Shown one piece after another: positions 40,858 to 50,946 of a stretch of DNA of 51,133 nt. A program made the position numbers and the translations under genes. Numbering within the stretch: position 1 is the first letter of the stretch; every line of letters starts with the position of its first letter. Origin of the DNA: JAVBWI01 sp036677445 (GTDB lineage Bacteria; Bacillota; Clostridia; Christensenellales; CAG-138); assembly GCA_036677445.1 (NCBI GenBank), contig JAVBWI010000012.1:1-51133 (forward strand), given 5' to 3'. The notes under the pieces are model-generated. The model saw only the letters and a list, made by a program, of their open reading frames with translations. It was not told the origin of the DNA and did no database searches.

Positions 40858-41911
40858 GATTACGGAAGTCCTTCGCCGGCATTTTCGAAAATATCCGCGT
40901 ATGCAGGCGCAGGACGCTGTAAAGCTCATTTGCCAGAATGAACTGGGCGCTGGGCACCTCATTACGGAGCAAACCGGCAGCCTTGCGCAGTTGAATCAGG
41001 AGCTAGCGGCCGTGGAGCAGAACCCCTATGCGTTGCTTTCTGAAAGCATAGGCAACGGCATGTGCCGCGTGCATCTTGCCGCGCTGGAGACGGCCGGTAT
41101 TCCCGCCGATACGCTGCATCGCGTGTTCGCCGCAAGCGCGGCGGCCATACAGGGCAGCGCGGAAGTATGCGCGGAAAAAGTGGAACTGCTGCGGTCGTTG
41201 AGCGCGCGGGGCGAAACACCGTTTTCTTTCGCCGCGCTGGACGATTTTCTGGTGGAGTATAAGGCGGACGGATGCCCGCTGATTTCCCACAGCCGGGTAT
41301 ACCGTGAGACATATTCTCCCGCCTACCGCGTGATGGGGGAACGTTATGCCATGTTCCTTCCGTTGTTTGCGGCCATCGACGCGCGGATGGACAAAGGACG
41401 GATAACAAGGCTGGGCATCGACGGAAAATGCGGCGCGGGCAAGACTACGCTTGCGGCGCTGCTTGCGACCGTCTACGACTGCAGTACCGTCCATATGGAT
41501 CACTTTTTCCTGCCGGAAGCGCTGCGCACGGCGGAGCGCCTTGCACAGCCCGGCGGCAATGCGCACCACGAACGGTTTGAAGAGGAGGCCGTCCCCGGCA
41601 TCATAAGCGGCGGCGGGTTTCAATACCGCAGGTTTGACTGCGCGACGGGGGAGTACGCCGAGCGCATACAGATAGCGCCAAAGCCGCTTATCATCGTGGA
41701 AGGCTCTTACAGCCTGCATCCGCTGCATGCTTCGCTGTATGATCAAAAAGTCTTTTTGACTTTACCCGAAGAAGCGCAGAAAAAGCGTATCGAAAAGCGC
41801 TGCGGCGCGCAGGCATATCGGCGTTTTGTGGAGGAATGGATTCCCCTGGAGAACAGATATTTTGAGGCTTATGATATCCGGCAGGGCTGCGATTTCGTGT
41901 TCAATACATAA
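40850..41911 (+). CDS. Uridine-kinase-like P-loop kinase with an extra N-terminal domain
   Basis: 353 residues. Residues 1-175 form a helical domain with FRKYPRMQAQDAVKLICQNELGAGHLI and SIGNGMCRVHL, found in a Clostridia family of unclear role. From about 180 a uridine-kinase/nicotinamide-riboside-kinase-like domain follows: Walker A LGIDGKCGAGKTTLAALLA, VHMDHFFLP with the catalytic Asp, PLIIVEGSYSLHP and a lid EKRCGAQAYRRFVEEWIPLE. It overlaps the S-component gene by 8 nt. The pair suggests salvage of a vitamin or riboside by import and phosphate trapping. Confidence 0.85.
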   Translation: MHEITEVLRRHFRKYPRMQAQDAVKLICQNELGAGHLITEQTGSLAQLNQELAAVEQNPYALLSESIGNGMCRVHLAALETAGIPADTLHRVFAASAAAIQGSAEVCAEKVELLRSLSARGETPFSFAALDDFLVEYKADGCPLISHSRVYRETYSPAYRVMGERYAMFLPLFAAIDARMDKGRITRLGIDGKCGAGKTTLAALLATVYDCSTVHMDHFFLPEALRTAERLAQPGGNAHHERFEEEAVPGIISGGGFQYRRFDCATGEYAERIQIAPKPLIIVEGSYSLHPLHASLYDQKVFLTLPEEAQKKRIEKRCGAQAYRRFVEEWIPLENRYFEAYDIRQGCDFVFNT

Positions 41912-41935
41912 TAAACTGTATCAGTGGATCCTTTA

Positions 41936-42217
41936 AAGGAGCTGTCTCAACTGATAAAACCGGCAGGCAGACTTGTCGGCTGTTATATTTATGGTATCGC
42001 CGCCTACGGTGGCGACGAGAGATTATTTTTATTTAATAGCGGGCGGGCTTCGCCCCCCGCGCCCCCTAATACGCGTTTGGCCTACTGTACGACCGAAGGT
42101 CGGTGGGCTTGAAACCCCACCCTTTGGGAGTTGATGAGCGGTATAGAGCTGCTTTTTCCATTATCCATAGCAAAAAGTAGGCTGCTCAGATTTTTGCATC
42201 ATCTGAGACAGCCCCTT
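41936..42217. mobile_element. MITE-like element of about 282 bp with IS1182-type ends
   Basis: The left end AAGGAGCTGTCTCA (from 41936) and the inverted right end AAGGGGCTGTCTCA (42217 to 42204) agree in 13 of 14 positions, with more scattered matches inward (GAT, AAAA). The interior has no gene but contains GC hairpins such as GCGGGCTTCGCCCCCCGC. GGGCTGTCTCA-type ends are common in IS1182-like elements. No target duplication is clear. It lies directly behind the synthetase stop at 42235. Confidence 0.65.
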
Positions 42218-42234
42218 ACTGTTACATGGTAATG

Positions 42235-43941
42235 CTAGTTTCCTTGCTGATTCTGGTATATTAGCCTGTCCCGCTCGCGAATCTCCGCACGCTTGATTTT
42301 GCCGCTGACTGTCTTGGGCAGCGCGTCCGTAAACTCTATGACGCGCGGGTATTTGTACGGCGCAGTGGCGGTTTTGACGTATGTCTGCAGCTCTTTTTTC
42401 AGCTCTTCGGAAGGCGAATATCCCTTTGTGAGCACGATGGTGGCTTTGATGATCTGCCCCCGCGTGGCGTCGGGCACCGGCGTGACGGCGCACTCAAGCA
42501 CCGCGGGGTGCTCCATCAGTGCGCTTTCCACCTCAAACGGCCCTATGCGGTAGCCGGAGCTTTTGATCACGTCGTCCGCGCGCCCCACATACCAGAAATA
42601 CCCCTTGCCATCCTGCCACGCGGTATCGCCGGTATGATACCAGCCGTCGTGCCAGGCCTGCGCGGTGAGCTTTTCATCCTTATAATAACCCTGGAACATA
42701 CCCACCGGCTTGCCGTTTTGCGTGTTGATGCAGATTTCGCCGACCTCGCCCAGCGTAGCAGGGTTGCCTTCGCTGTCCAGCACGGCTACGGTATAACCCG
42801 GGGTAGGCTTACCCATGGAACCGGTCCGTACTTTCATACACGGGAATGTCGCCAGCAGCAGCGTGGTTTCCGTCTGGCCGAATCCTTCATGGATTTCCAG
42901 GCCCACCTTGGCCTTGAACTGCTCGAACACCTCGGGGTTCAAAGCTTCGCCCGCGGTAGTCACATGCCTGAGCGAGGAGAGGTCGTATTGCTCCAGTGGT
43001 TCCTTGATGATATAGCGGTACATGGTCGGCGGCGCGCAGAATGTGGAAACATGATACTTCTGCAGCTTGTCCAGTATGTCCGCCGCGTGAAAACGGTCGA
43101 AATCATACACCAGCACGCAGCCTTCGCAAATCCATTGTCCGTACATTTTGCCCCAGGCCGCCTTGCCCCAGCCACTGTCGGAAATGGTGAAATGCAGCGC
43201 GCCGGGCTGCACGCAGTGCCAGTGCCGCGCGGTCGCGATGTGCCCGAGCGGATACAGAAAATCGTGCGCGACCATTTTCGGGTAACCGGTGGTGCCGGAG
43301 GTAAAATAGAGCAGCATGGTATCGCTGTCGCATGCTTCCTCCTCGCCCAGAGGGCGTTCAAATACGGGGGAGGCCGCCTTGACCAGTTCGTCAAAGCATA
43401 AAAAGCCATCGGGCAGGAGCGTGGCCGCTTTGCGCGGCGGACGTACCGCGACACAGAATTCCACCGTCGGCGAATCCTTGAGCGCCGCCGTGATCTGTGC
43501 GGGCACATCGTCCTCTACGGTGGCAATGACCATGCGTGCGCCGGCCGCGTTGAAGCGGTACGCATAGTCTTTGGGCGTAAGCTGGTGGGTGACGGGTATG
43601 GCGATCGCGCCCAGCTTATGCAGCGCCAGCATGGTGTACCAGTATTGATAATGGCGCCTGAGCGCCAGGAGAACGATATCCCCTTTTTTGATGCCAAGCG
43701 ACCGGAGCGCGTTGGCGGTGCGGTTGCTTAGCTCCCTGATATCGGCGAATGTAAACCTGCGCTCGGCATTGTCGGGGCCCACCCAAAGCAAGGCGCATTG
43801 GTTCGGGTGTTCTTCGGCCAGCGCATCCATCACGTCAAACGCGAAATTGAAATGCGCGGGCGGGGTAACGCTGTAGGTGGAACAGAATTCCTGGTAAGTC
43901 GTGTATGGTTTATTGGTACTAAGTCGATCGAGCAGATTCAA
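42235..43941 (-). CDS. Acyl-CoA synthetase (medium-chain AcsM-like)
   Basis: 568 residues of the AMP-forming acyl-CoA synthetase family. It has the P-loop LLYFTSGTTGYPKMVAHD, the HEGFGQTETTLL adenylate motif, WYHTGDTAWQDGKGYFWYVGRADDVIKSSGYRIGPFEVE hinge, and the C-terminal PKTVSGKIKRAEIR with the catalytic Lys. It activates an organic acid to its CoA thioester. The start is TTG at 43941, the first start codon after an in-frame stop; AAAGG lies about 14 nt upstream. It is 29 nt behind the larger synthetase-regulator gene and shares its T-box transcript. Confidence 0.88.
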   Translation of the reverse strand: MNLLDRLSTNKPYTTYQEFCSTYSVTPPAHFNFAFDVMDALAEEHPNQCALLWVGPDNAERRFTFADIRELSNRTANALRSLGIKKGDIVLLALRRHYQYWYTMLALHKLGAIAIPVTHQLTPKDYAYRFNAAGARMVIATVEDDVPAQITAALKDSPTVEFCVAVRPPRKAATLLPDGFLCFDELVKAASPVFERPLGEEEACDSDTMLLYFTSGTTGYPKMVAHDFLYPLGHIATARHWHCVQPGALHFTISDSGWGKAAWGKMYGQWICEGCVLVYDFDRFHAADILDKLQKYHVSTFCAPPTMYRYIIKEPLEQYDLSSLRHVTTAGEALNPEVFEQFKAKVGLEIHEGFGQTETTLLLATFPCMKVRTGSMGKPTPGYTVAVLDSEGNPATLGEVGEICINTQNGKPVGMFQGYYKDEKLTAQAWHDGWYHTGDTAWQDGKGYFWYVGRADDVIKSSGYRIGPFEVESALMEHPAVLECAVTPVPDATRGQIIKATIVLTKGYSPSEELKKELQTYVKTATAPYKYPRVIEFTDALPKTVSGKIKRAEIRERDRLIYQNQQGN

Positions 43942-43970
43942 GGTGAATCACATACCTTTCCGGGGTTGGG

Positions 43971-44519
43971 TTACTTGACCACAACCGCTAAAAACTTTGC
44001 GGGTTTATCGTTGAGTGCGGTCAATGCATGCGGTGTGGAGGAGTCGTAATAGATTGCGTCTCCGGGGTGCAGCGTAAGGGTATCGTCGCCCATCACAATC
44101 CTGGCGTCCCCCTCCAGAAGATACTGGAACTCCTGGCCCTCGTGGCTGTGCAGATCCGGCATGTTGGCCGACTCTACCGTTACGAGGAAAGGCTCTGCGC
44201 GCTTGTTGCGGAAGGTATGCGCCAGCGCCAGGTAGGAGTACGCCTTGCGGCGCTCTACCTTGAAGCCCCGGCCCGCGCGCACAAGCGAATAGGTGGACAG
44301 CCGCGGGGTTTCCCCGCTCATCAGGTCCGATACCTCAACATTCAATATACGTGCCGCATTGAACAGGAAGCTAAAGGAAAAATCCTTCTCTCCGCGCTCA
44401 TATTTCTCATATTCCTTTTCACTGATGTGGACAGCCTTTGCCATCTCTGGAATAGATAAGTCGGAAATCTCACGCAATGCCCGCAGGCGAATGCCAATCT
44501 CCATGAGTTGTTCCGTCAT
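43971..44519 (-). CDS. Possible separate product: XRE-cupin regulator from an internal start
   Basis: Inside the fused gene, AAAGGAGG lies 7 nt before the in-frame ATG at 44519. Starting there yields a 182-residue XRE-cupin regulator, the normal free-standing size. The cell may make both the fusion and the regulator alone. This entry is nested in, not additional to, the gene above. Confidence 0.5.
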   Translation of the reverse strand: MTEQLMEIGIRLRALREISDLSIPEMAKAVHISEKEYEKYERGEKDFSFSFLFNAARILNVEVSDLMSGETPRLSTYSLVRAGRGFKVERRKAYSYLALAHTFRNKRAEPFLVTVESANMPDLHSHEGQEFQYLLEGDARIVMGDDTLTLHPGDAIYYDSSTPHALTALNDKPAKFLAVVVK

Positions 44520-46307
44520 GTCTGTACCTCCTTTATCTTTTTGAGCCGCTACAATATATTCGTCAACGACTTCTTCGTTTTCCAGTTTGCCGCGGCTGAT
44601 CGCGGCCTTTGCGCCCGGGCCGTTCTGCAGGCCCAGAATTTCAACGCCAAGCTCCCTGAGCTTGTATTTCTGTATCTTGCCGCTTGCCGTCATGGGGAAT
44701 TCGTTGAGGAAGCGCACATAGCGCGGCGCCTTGTAGCGCGAAAGCCCGCTTTGCACGTATTCGCGCAGTACTTCTTCCGTTGCGGCCGTATCTTCCTTTA
44801 GGATGACGAACGCCAGTACTTCCTCGCCGTACTTCTCATCCGGAACGCCGACTACCTGCACATCCGATACGGACGGGTGTGTGTAGAGGTATTCCTCCAG
44901 CTCCCGGGGGTATATATTTTCGCCGCCTCGTATTATCATATCACGCAGGCGGCCGGTTACGGAATAGTAACCTTCCGAATCCACCGAGCATAAATCCCCT
45001 GTGTGCAGCCAGCCGTCTTTGTCGATTGCCTGACGCGTTGCCTCGGGCATTTTGTAATAACCCTTCATCACCTGATACCCGCGGGTAAGGAACTCGCCCT
45101 GCTCGCCTGCGGCTACTTCCAGGCCGGTTTCAGGGTCCACCAGCTTGATCTCCATGTTGGGCTGGCAGCGCCCAACGGTTGCAACGCGTTTTTCCAGCGG
45201 GTCGTCTACGGCGGTCATTGTGGTAACGGGCGAGGACTCCGTCTGCCCGAAGGCGATGACGATCTCGGGCATATGCATTTCGGCATTCACACGCTTCATT
45301 ACCTCGATCGGGCAGGGGGAGCCTGCCATGATGCCGGTACGCAGAGAGGAGAAATCAAAACGCGCGAAATCCGGGTGGCTGAGTATGGAAATAAACATGG
45401 TCGGTACGCCCAGCAGGGAAGTGCAGCGTTCCTCCTGCACGGCCTCCATCACGGTCAATGGGTGGAAACGATCCACGATCACCATCGCCGAGCCGTGCGT
45501 CACGCAGGAAGTAATGCCCAGCACGCAGCCGAAACAATGGAACAATGGCACGGGAATGCATTCCCGGTCATTTTCAGTGAGCGCTTTGCGGTCGCCTATG
45601 GACTTGCCGTTGTTGATGATGCTGTGATGCGTAAGCATGACGCCCTTGGGAAAGCCCGTGGTGCCCGACGTGTATTGCATATTGGTCACGTCATAGGGGC
45701 TCACCGCAGCCTGCGCGGCGAAAAGTTCGCTTTCGGGAACCTGCGCGGCCATTTTGAGTATATCGTCCCAATGGTAGGCGCCGGGGGTGCACAGCCCGCC
45801 CAATGTAATGACATTCTTCAGGTAAGGCAGCGCGGCGCTGTTGAGCGCGCCGGGCTCTGCCGTCTCCAGCTCCGGGCAGATCGCCGTGAGGTGCGGCAGA
45901 TAGTCGTTGCCGCGGCCGCCGGCACTGAACACCAGCGTCATGGAATCGCTCTGGCGCATCAAATATTCCAGTTCATATCTTTTGTAATTGGTGTTTACCG
46001 TTACCAGTATGGCGCCGATTTTTGCTGTGGCGAACATCAGCAGCACCCATTCCACACAGTTTTCGGTCCAAATGGCCACATGGGAGCCGTTTGTTACGCC
46101 CATGGCCATCAAGCCCCTTGCCACCTTATCGCATTCCGCCTTGAAAGCGGCGTAACTCAGGCGCGTATTGCTTTTGCGCTCGACCACGCAGTCATGATCC
46201 GGGAAGCGCAGCGCTTGCGCATCCAAAAGATCCCCGAATGTCATTTCTATCAGTGTGTTGAACTCCGCGTGCGCAAGCTGGCGTATGCAGTTTTGTATCC
46301 GGTCCAT
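43971..46307 (-). CDS. Acyl-CoA synthetase fused to an XRE-cupin regulator
   Basis: 778 residues. Residues 1-560 are an AMP-forming acyl-CoA synthetase (NMQYTSGTTGFPKGVMLTH, FGQTESSPVTT, LHTGDLCSVDSEGYYSVTGRLRDMIIRGGENIYP, PMTASGKIQKYKLRE). From residue 597 an XRE helix-turn-helix (IGIRLRALREISDLSIPEMAKAVHISEKEYEKYERG) and a C-terminal cupin (MPDLHSHEGQEFQYLLEGDARIVMGDDTLTLHPGDAIYYDSSTPHAL) follow in frame. In other Clostridia as I recall these are separate neighbours. The joint codes KDKGGTD, which is a ribosome site. GGGAGGG precedes the ATG at 46307; the frame upstream runs into the T-box. Confidence 0.88.
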   Translation of the reverse strand: MDRIQNCIRQLAHAEFNTLIEMTFGDLLDAQALRFPDHDCVVERKSNTRLSYAAFKAECDKVARGLMAMGVTNGSHVAIWTENCVEWVLLMFATAKIGAILVTVNTNYKRYELEYLMRQSDSMTLVFSAGGRGNDYLPHLTAICPELETAEPGALNSAALPYLKNVITLGGLCTPGAYHWDDILKMAAQVPESELFAAQAAVSPYDVTNMQYTSGTTGFPKGVMLTHHSIINNGKSIGDRKALTENDRECIPVPLFHCFGCVLGITSCVTHGSAMVIVDRFHPLTVMEAVQEERCTSLLGVPTMFISILSHPDFARFDFSSLRTGIMAGSPCPIEVMKRVNAEMHMPEIVIAFGQTESSPVTTMTAVDDPLEKRVATVGRCQPNMEIKLVDPETGLEVAAGEQGEFLTRGYQVMKGYYKMPEATRQAIDKDGWLHTGDLCSVDSEGYYSVTGRLRDMIIRGGENIYPRELEEYLYTHPSVSDVQVVGVPDEKYGEEVLAFVILKEDTAATEEVLREYVQSGLSRYKAPRYVRFLNEFPMTASGKIQKYKLRELGVEILGLQNGPGAKAAISRGKLENEEVVDEYIVAAQKDKGGTDMTEQLMEIGIRLRALREISDLSIPEMAKAVHISEKEYEKYERGEKDFSFSFLFNAARILNVEVSDLMSGETPRLSTYSLVRAGRGFKVERRKAYSYLALAHTFRNKRAEPFLVTVESANMPDLHSHEGQEFQYLLEGDARIVMGDDTLTLHPGDAIYYDSSTPHALTALNDKPAKFLAVVVK

Positions 46308-46341
46308 AGTGCCCTCCCAAATCAAATAAGATTGTTGGTAT

Positions 46342-46617
46342 AAAAAAACGCCTTCGCCTCCTATACAGAGACGAAAGCGCTGCTTTCGCGGTACCACTCC
46401 GTTTGCGCATTATAACAATGCGCCAACTCAACGGGCACAATCATGCCCTGCCCCCGATAACGGTGAGGCATTCCGGCCAAGCCTACTCGCGAAAATACTT
46501 TCGGTTGGCAGCTCCGGGGCCAGATTTCAGCGTTCCCCTTACCGCCTCGCACCACCCGGCGGCTCTCTGAAAGGTTCCTGCTTGCTATTCCCCGTCATCG
46601 CGTCAAAAAATGATTTG
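46342..46617 (-). ncRNA. T-box leader of the acyl-CoA synthetase operon
   Basis: The minus strand has the T-box arrangement: a long stem I with GGGTGGTGCGA in the distal loop region and TTTCAG/CTGAAA pairing, the antiterminator motif GGAGTGGTACCGCG (46400-46387), and a terminator hairpin CGCTTTCGTC/GGCGAAGGCG followed by TTTTTTT (46379-46342). Uncharged tRNA would pair with the UGG of the T-box motif and allow read-through. The specifier lies near GCTGAAATCTGGCCCC; ATC, CTG and TGG are all conceivable, so the amino acid cannot be fixed by eye. T-boxes on acyl-CoA synthetase genes are uncommon. Confidence 0.9.
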
Positions 46618-46623
46618 TGTACG

Positions 46624-46652
46624 ATTATACGTTGCGGCGTTGTGACTGTCAA
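46624..46652 (-). promoter_or_regulatory. Consensus sigma-A promoter of the T-box operon
   Basis: On the minus strand TTGACA (46652-46647), a 17-nt spacer and TATAAT (46629-46624): a perfect consensus. Start is expected near 46617, giving a leader of about 310 nt before the synthetase gene. Confidence 0.9.
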
Positions 46653-46711
46653 CATATATTTTATTGGGCAAGCAAGTTATTTTATTAACGCGTATACACT
46701 GGTATGCGTGA

Positions 46712-48223
<1,512 letters not shown>

Positions 48224-48309
48224 GGCGGGAACTCCTTCCTGATTGTGCGGATGTGCTTCCTGTATGCGCCGCAAATGGATGCATCGCGGCCGCGGATTTG
48301 TTCAATGCT

Positions 48310-48338
48310 ATTGTAAACCATTCCCACCCAACAGGCAA
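48310..48338 (-). promoter_or_regulatory. Candidate glpK promoter
   Basis: On the minus strand TTGCCT (48338-48333), 17-nt spacer and TACAAT (48315-48310). Start near 48303, about 80 nt before glpK. I saw no clear cre site. Confidence 0.6.
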
Positions 48339-48523
48339 GGGATAGCGTTTGACCGGGCGGATATGCTTCCTTAATAAAGGGCCGAATGCGCTCCGGCGCC
48401 GTTATAAGGCGTTAAAAAACAAGATAGGAATAGAAATCAAGAGAAAAATCAACAATAGAAGTGGAATGATGGCATAATATAACGAGAGACAAAAAATCAT
48501 GCGTATTCGGTGGGAGATTGCGC

Positions 48524-48552
48524 TTGCAGGGACTGCCGACGTGTTCTATTAT
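48524..48552 (+). promoter_or_regulatory. groESL promoter
   Basis: TTGCAG (48524-48529), a 17-nt spacer and TATTAT (48547-48552); start near 48559, so the CIRCE element begins at the first transcribed bases. Confidence 0.75.
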
Positions 48553-48560
48553 AGAACGTG

Positions 48561-48587
48561 TTAGCACTCGACTGTAGTGAGTGCTAA
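48561..48587 (+). promoter_or_regulatory. CIRCE element (HrcA operator)
   Basis: TTAGCACTC-N9-GAGTGCTAA is a perfect match to the CIRCE consensus. HrcA binds it and represses the groESL operon until heat or misfolded protein titrates GroEL. hrcA itself is not in the window. Confidence 0.98.
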
Positions 48588-48638
48588 CAAAATCAATAAA
48601 TCAATCAAAACAATAGCAATATGAAGGAGGTACGGATC

Positions 48639-48923
48639 ATGAAACTCAAGCCTTTGGCAGACCGTGTCGTCATCAAGAGCCTTGAGAGCGAGGAGACCAC
48701 CAAGAGCGGCATCGTACTGCCCGGCAGCGCCAAGGAAAAGCCCCAGATGGCGGAAGTGCTCGAAGTCGGCCCTGGCGGTACGGTGGAGGGAAAGGAAATC
48801 ACCATGTACGTCAAAGCGGGTGACAAGGTGATTTATTCCAAATATGCCGGTACCGAGGTAAAGCTCGACGGTACGGAGTACATCATCGTACGGCAGAACG
48901 ATATTCTGGCTGTCGTGGAATAA
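48639..48923 (+). CDS. groES: Co-chaperonin GroES
   Basis: 94 residues, complete Cpn10 family: MKLKPLADRVVIKSLESEET at the start, the mobile loop KSGIVLPGSAKEKPQMAEVL that contacts GroEL, and YVKAGDKVIYSKYAGTEVKL. It caps the GroEL folding chamber. The ATG at 48639 follows AAGGAGG at 8 nt; an in-frame ATG 18 nt upstream lies before the ribosome site and is rejected. It is cotranscribed with groEL, 33 nt downstream, under CIRCE control. Confidence 0.98.
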   Translation: MKLKPLADRVVIKSLESEETTKSGIVLPGSAKEKPQMAEVLEVGPGGTVEGKEITMYVKAGDKVIYSKYAGTEVKLDGTEYIIVRQNDILAVVE

Positions 48924-48956
48924 CCCAAAGCGCATAGCGGAAGGAGAATAGAAATC

Positions 48957-50585
48957 ATGGCTAAGCAGTTGAAATACGGAGAAGACGCCCGCCGTGCACT
49001 GGAAAAGGGCATGAACCAGCTTGCGGATACCGTTAAGATCACCCTCGGGCCCAAAGGGCGCAATGTCGTGCTGGATAAGAAATTCGGCGCGCCGCTTATC
49101 ACCAACGACGGCGTGACCATCGCCAAAGAGATCGAGCTCGAAGATCCGTTTGAAAACATGGGCGCGCAGCTTGTCAAAGAAGTTGCTACCAAGACCAATG
49201 ACGTCGCGGGCGACGGTACCACCACCGCCACCCTGCTCGCGCAGGCCATCGTACGCGAAGGCCTGAAGAATGTTGCCGCAGGCGCCAACCCCATGGTGTT
49301 GAAGCGCGGCATTGAGGCCGCCGTGTTGGAAGCCGTTGAAGGCCTCAAAGCGCTTAGTAAGCCGGTCAGCGGCAAGAATGCGATCGCGCAGGTTGCCTCC
49401 ATCTCCGCCGGGGATGAAACCGTCGGCACGCTGATTTCCGACGCGATGGATAAGGTCGGCAACGACGGCGTCATCACCGTTGAAGAGAGCAAGACCATGA
49501 AGACGGAAATGAAGCTCGTCGAAGGTATGCAGTTTGACCGTGGCTATGCTTCCGCCTACATGGTTACGGATACCGATAAAATGGAGGCTGTCCTCGAGAA
49601 TCCCCTCATCCTCATCACTGAGAAGAAAATATCCAACATTCAGGAGATTTTGCCCGTGCTTGAGCAGGTCGTGCAGCAGGGCAAGAAGCTTCTCATCATC
49701 GCCGAGGACGTGGAAGGCGAAGCACTGGCAACCCTCATCCTCAACAAGCTGCGCGGCACATTTACCTGTGTGGCAGTCAAGGCCCCCGGCTTTGGCGACA
49801 GGCGCAAGGCCATGCTGCAGGATATCGCCATCCTCACCGGCGGCCAGGTGATTTCCGACGAGCTGGGCATGGATCTCAAAGAGACCACCATCGCGCAGCT
49901 GGGTACCGCCCGCCAGGTCAAGGTTGACAAAGAAAACACCACCATCGTGGAAGGCGCAGGCGAGCCCTCTGAAATCAAAGCCCGCATCAACTCCATCAAG
50001 GCGCAGATCGAGGAGACCACCTCTGATTACGATAAAGAGAAGCTGCAGGAGCGCTTGGCCAAACTGGCCGGCGGCGTTGCGGTGATCGCTGTGGGCGCAG
50101 CGACCGAAGTGGAAATGAAGGAGTTCAAGCTCCGCATCGAGGACGCCCTGAATGCTACCCGTGCCGCTGTGGAAGAGGGCATCGTGCCTGGCGGCGGCGT
50201 TGCGCTGGTCAACGTGATCGACCGTGTCAAAGCGCTCGAAGCGAATGCTGCCGGCGATAAGAAGACCGGCATCCAGATCGTCGTGCGCGCACTGGAGGAA
50301 CCCATACGCCAGATTGCCATGAACGCGGGCCTCGAAGGCTCCGTCATCGTAGAGAACATCAAGCATTCCGGCAAGGCCGGCTATGGCTATGATGCTGCCA
50401 GGGATGAGTACGGCATGATGGAGGAGAAGGGCATTATCGACCCCACCAAGGTGGCGAGATCCGCTTTGCAGAATGCCGCTTCTATCGCAGCCATGGTGCT
50501 CACCACCGAGAGCCTTGTTACCGACATTCCCGCGCCCGAGCCTGCGGCTCCCGCCGGTATGGGCGGCGGCCCCGGCATGTATTGA
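48957..50585 (+). CDS. groEL: Chaperonin GroEL
   Basis: 542 residues, complete Cpn60. Landmarks are KITLGPKGRNVVLDKKFG, the ATP-site NDVAGDGTTTATLLAQAI, the apical domain with YASAYMVTDTDKMEA, and the late AAVEEGIVPGGGVALVNV. The tail ends PAGMGGGPGMY, a shortened glycine-methionine tail. It forms the folding chamber with GroES. AAGGAG precedes the ATG. A terminator follows at 50619. An open minus-strand reading across the whole gene is a coding-bias shadow. Confidence 0.99.
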   Translation: MAKQLKYGEDARRALEKGMNQLADTVKITLGPKGRNVVLDKKFGAPLITNDGVTIAKEIELEDPFENMGAQLVKEVATKTNDVAGDGTTTATLLAQAIVREGLKNVAAGANPMVLKRGIEAAVLEAVEGLKALSKPVSGKNAIAQVASISAGDETVGTLISDAMDKVGNDGVITVEESKTMKTEMKLVEGMQFDRGYASAYMVTDTDKMEAVLENPLILITEKKISNIQEILPVLEQVVQQGKKLLIIAEDVEGEALATLILNKLRGTFTCVAVKAPGFGDRRKAMLQDIAILTGGQVISDELGMDLKETTIAQLGTARQVKVDKENTTIVEGAGEPSEIKARINSIKAQIEETTSDYDKEKLQERLAKLAGGVAVIAVGAATEVEMKEFKLRIEDALNATRAAVEEGIVPGGGVALVNVIDRVKALEANAAGDKKTGIQIVVRALEEPIRQIAMNAGLEGSVIVENIKHSGKAGYGYDAARDEYGMMEEKGIIDPTKVARSALQNAASIAAMVLTTESLVTDIPAPEPAAPAGMGGGPGMY

Positions 50586-50618
50586 TGAAAAAGCGAGCAA
50601 ACGTTAGCTAGCAACAGC

Positions 50619-50659
50619 GAACCCGCGGCGTGTATTCGCCGCGGGTTCACTTTGTTTAT
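50619..50659 (+). terminator. groESL terminator
   Basis: GAACCCGCGGCG (50619-50630) and CGCCGCGGGTTC (50637-50648) form a 12-bp stem with a 6-nt loop, followed by ACTTTGTTT. It lies 34 nt after groEL. Confidence 0.85.
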
Positions 50660-50917
50660 GCTCAATTCAGAATTTGTTTTGCCTAAAATCGTAATATCAG
50701 ATGGAATAAAACATTAATATTCGGAATATATAGAACGATATAAAAGCGCACATGTAAAACATATTGAAATATTCGCTGTTTTTTATTGCCAAGACAAAAC
50801 AACATAGAAAACAAGAAAAATAGAGAGATATAGTGCGATTCTGTCTGATAATATGAATAAAATCCTGTATATGAGTTATAATAGTCAAATATAAAAAAAA
50901 TCGCGCAAAAGAACGAA
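50660..50917. other. AT-rich intergenic stretch before an rRNA leader
   Basis: No gene is seen. The A/T-rich sequence contains TATAAT at 50877-50882 and A-tracts (for example 50892-50899), which may be an upstream promoter or UP-element region for the rRNA operon. Confidence 0.4.
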
Positions 50918-50946
50918 TTGTGTCAGGGCGTTCTCTTTGTTATGAT
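50918..50946 (+). promoter_or_regulatory. Candidate rRNA operon promoter
   Basis: TTGTGT (50918-50923), a 17-nt spacer and TATGAT (50941-50946), preceded by A-tracts. The -35 is weak but rRNA promoters with UP elements often are. Confidence 0.4.

Noticed and set aside
45003..46343. 446-codon plus-strand reading opposite the synthetase-regulator fusion
   Set aside because: Shadow of a well-recognised gene, without ribosome site.
48561..50600. 679-codon open reading antisense to groEL
   Set aside because: It mirrors groEL codon bias, has no ribosome site and starts in the CIRCE region; groEL is certain.
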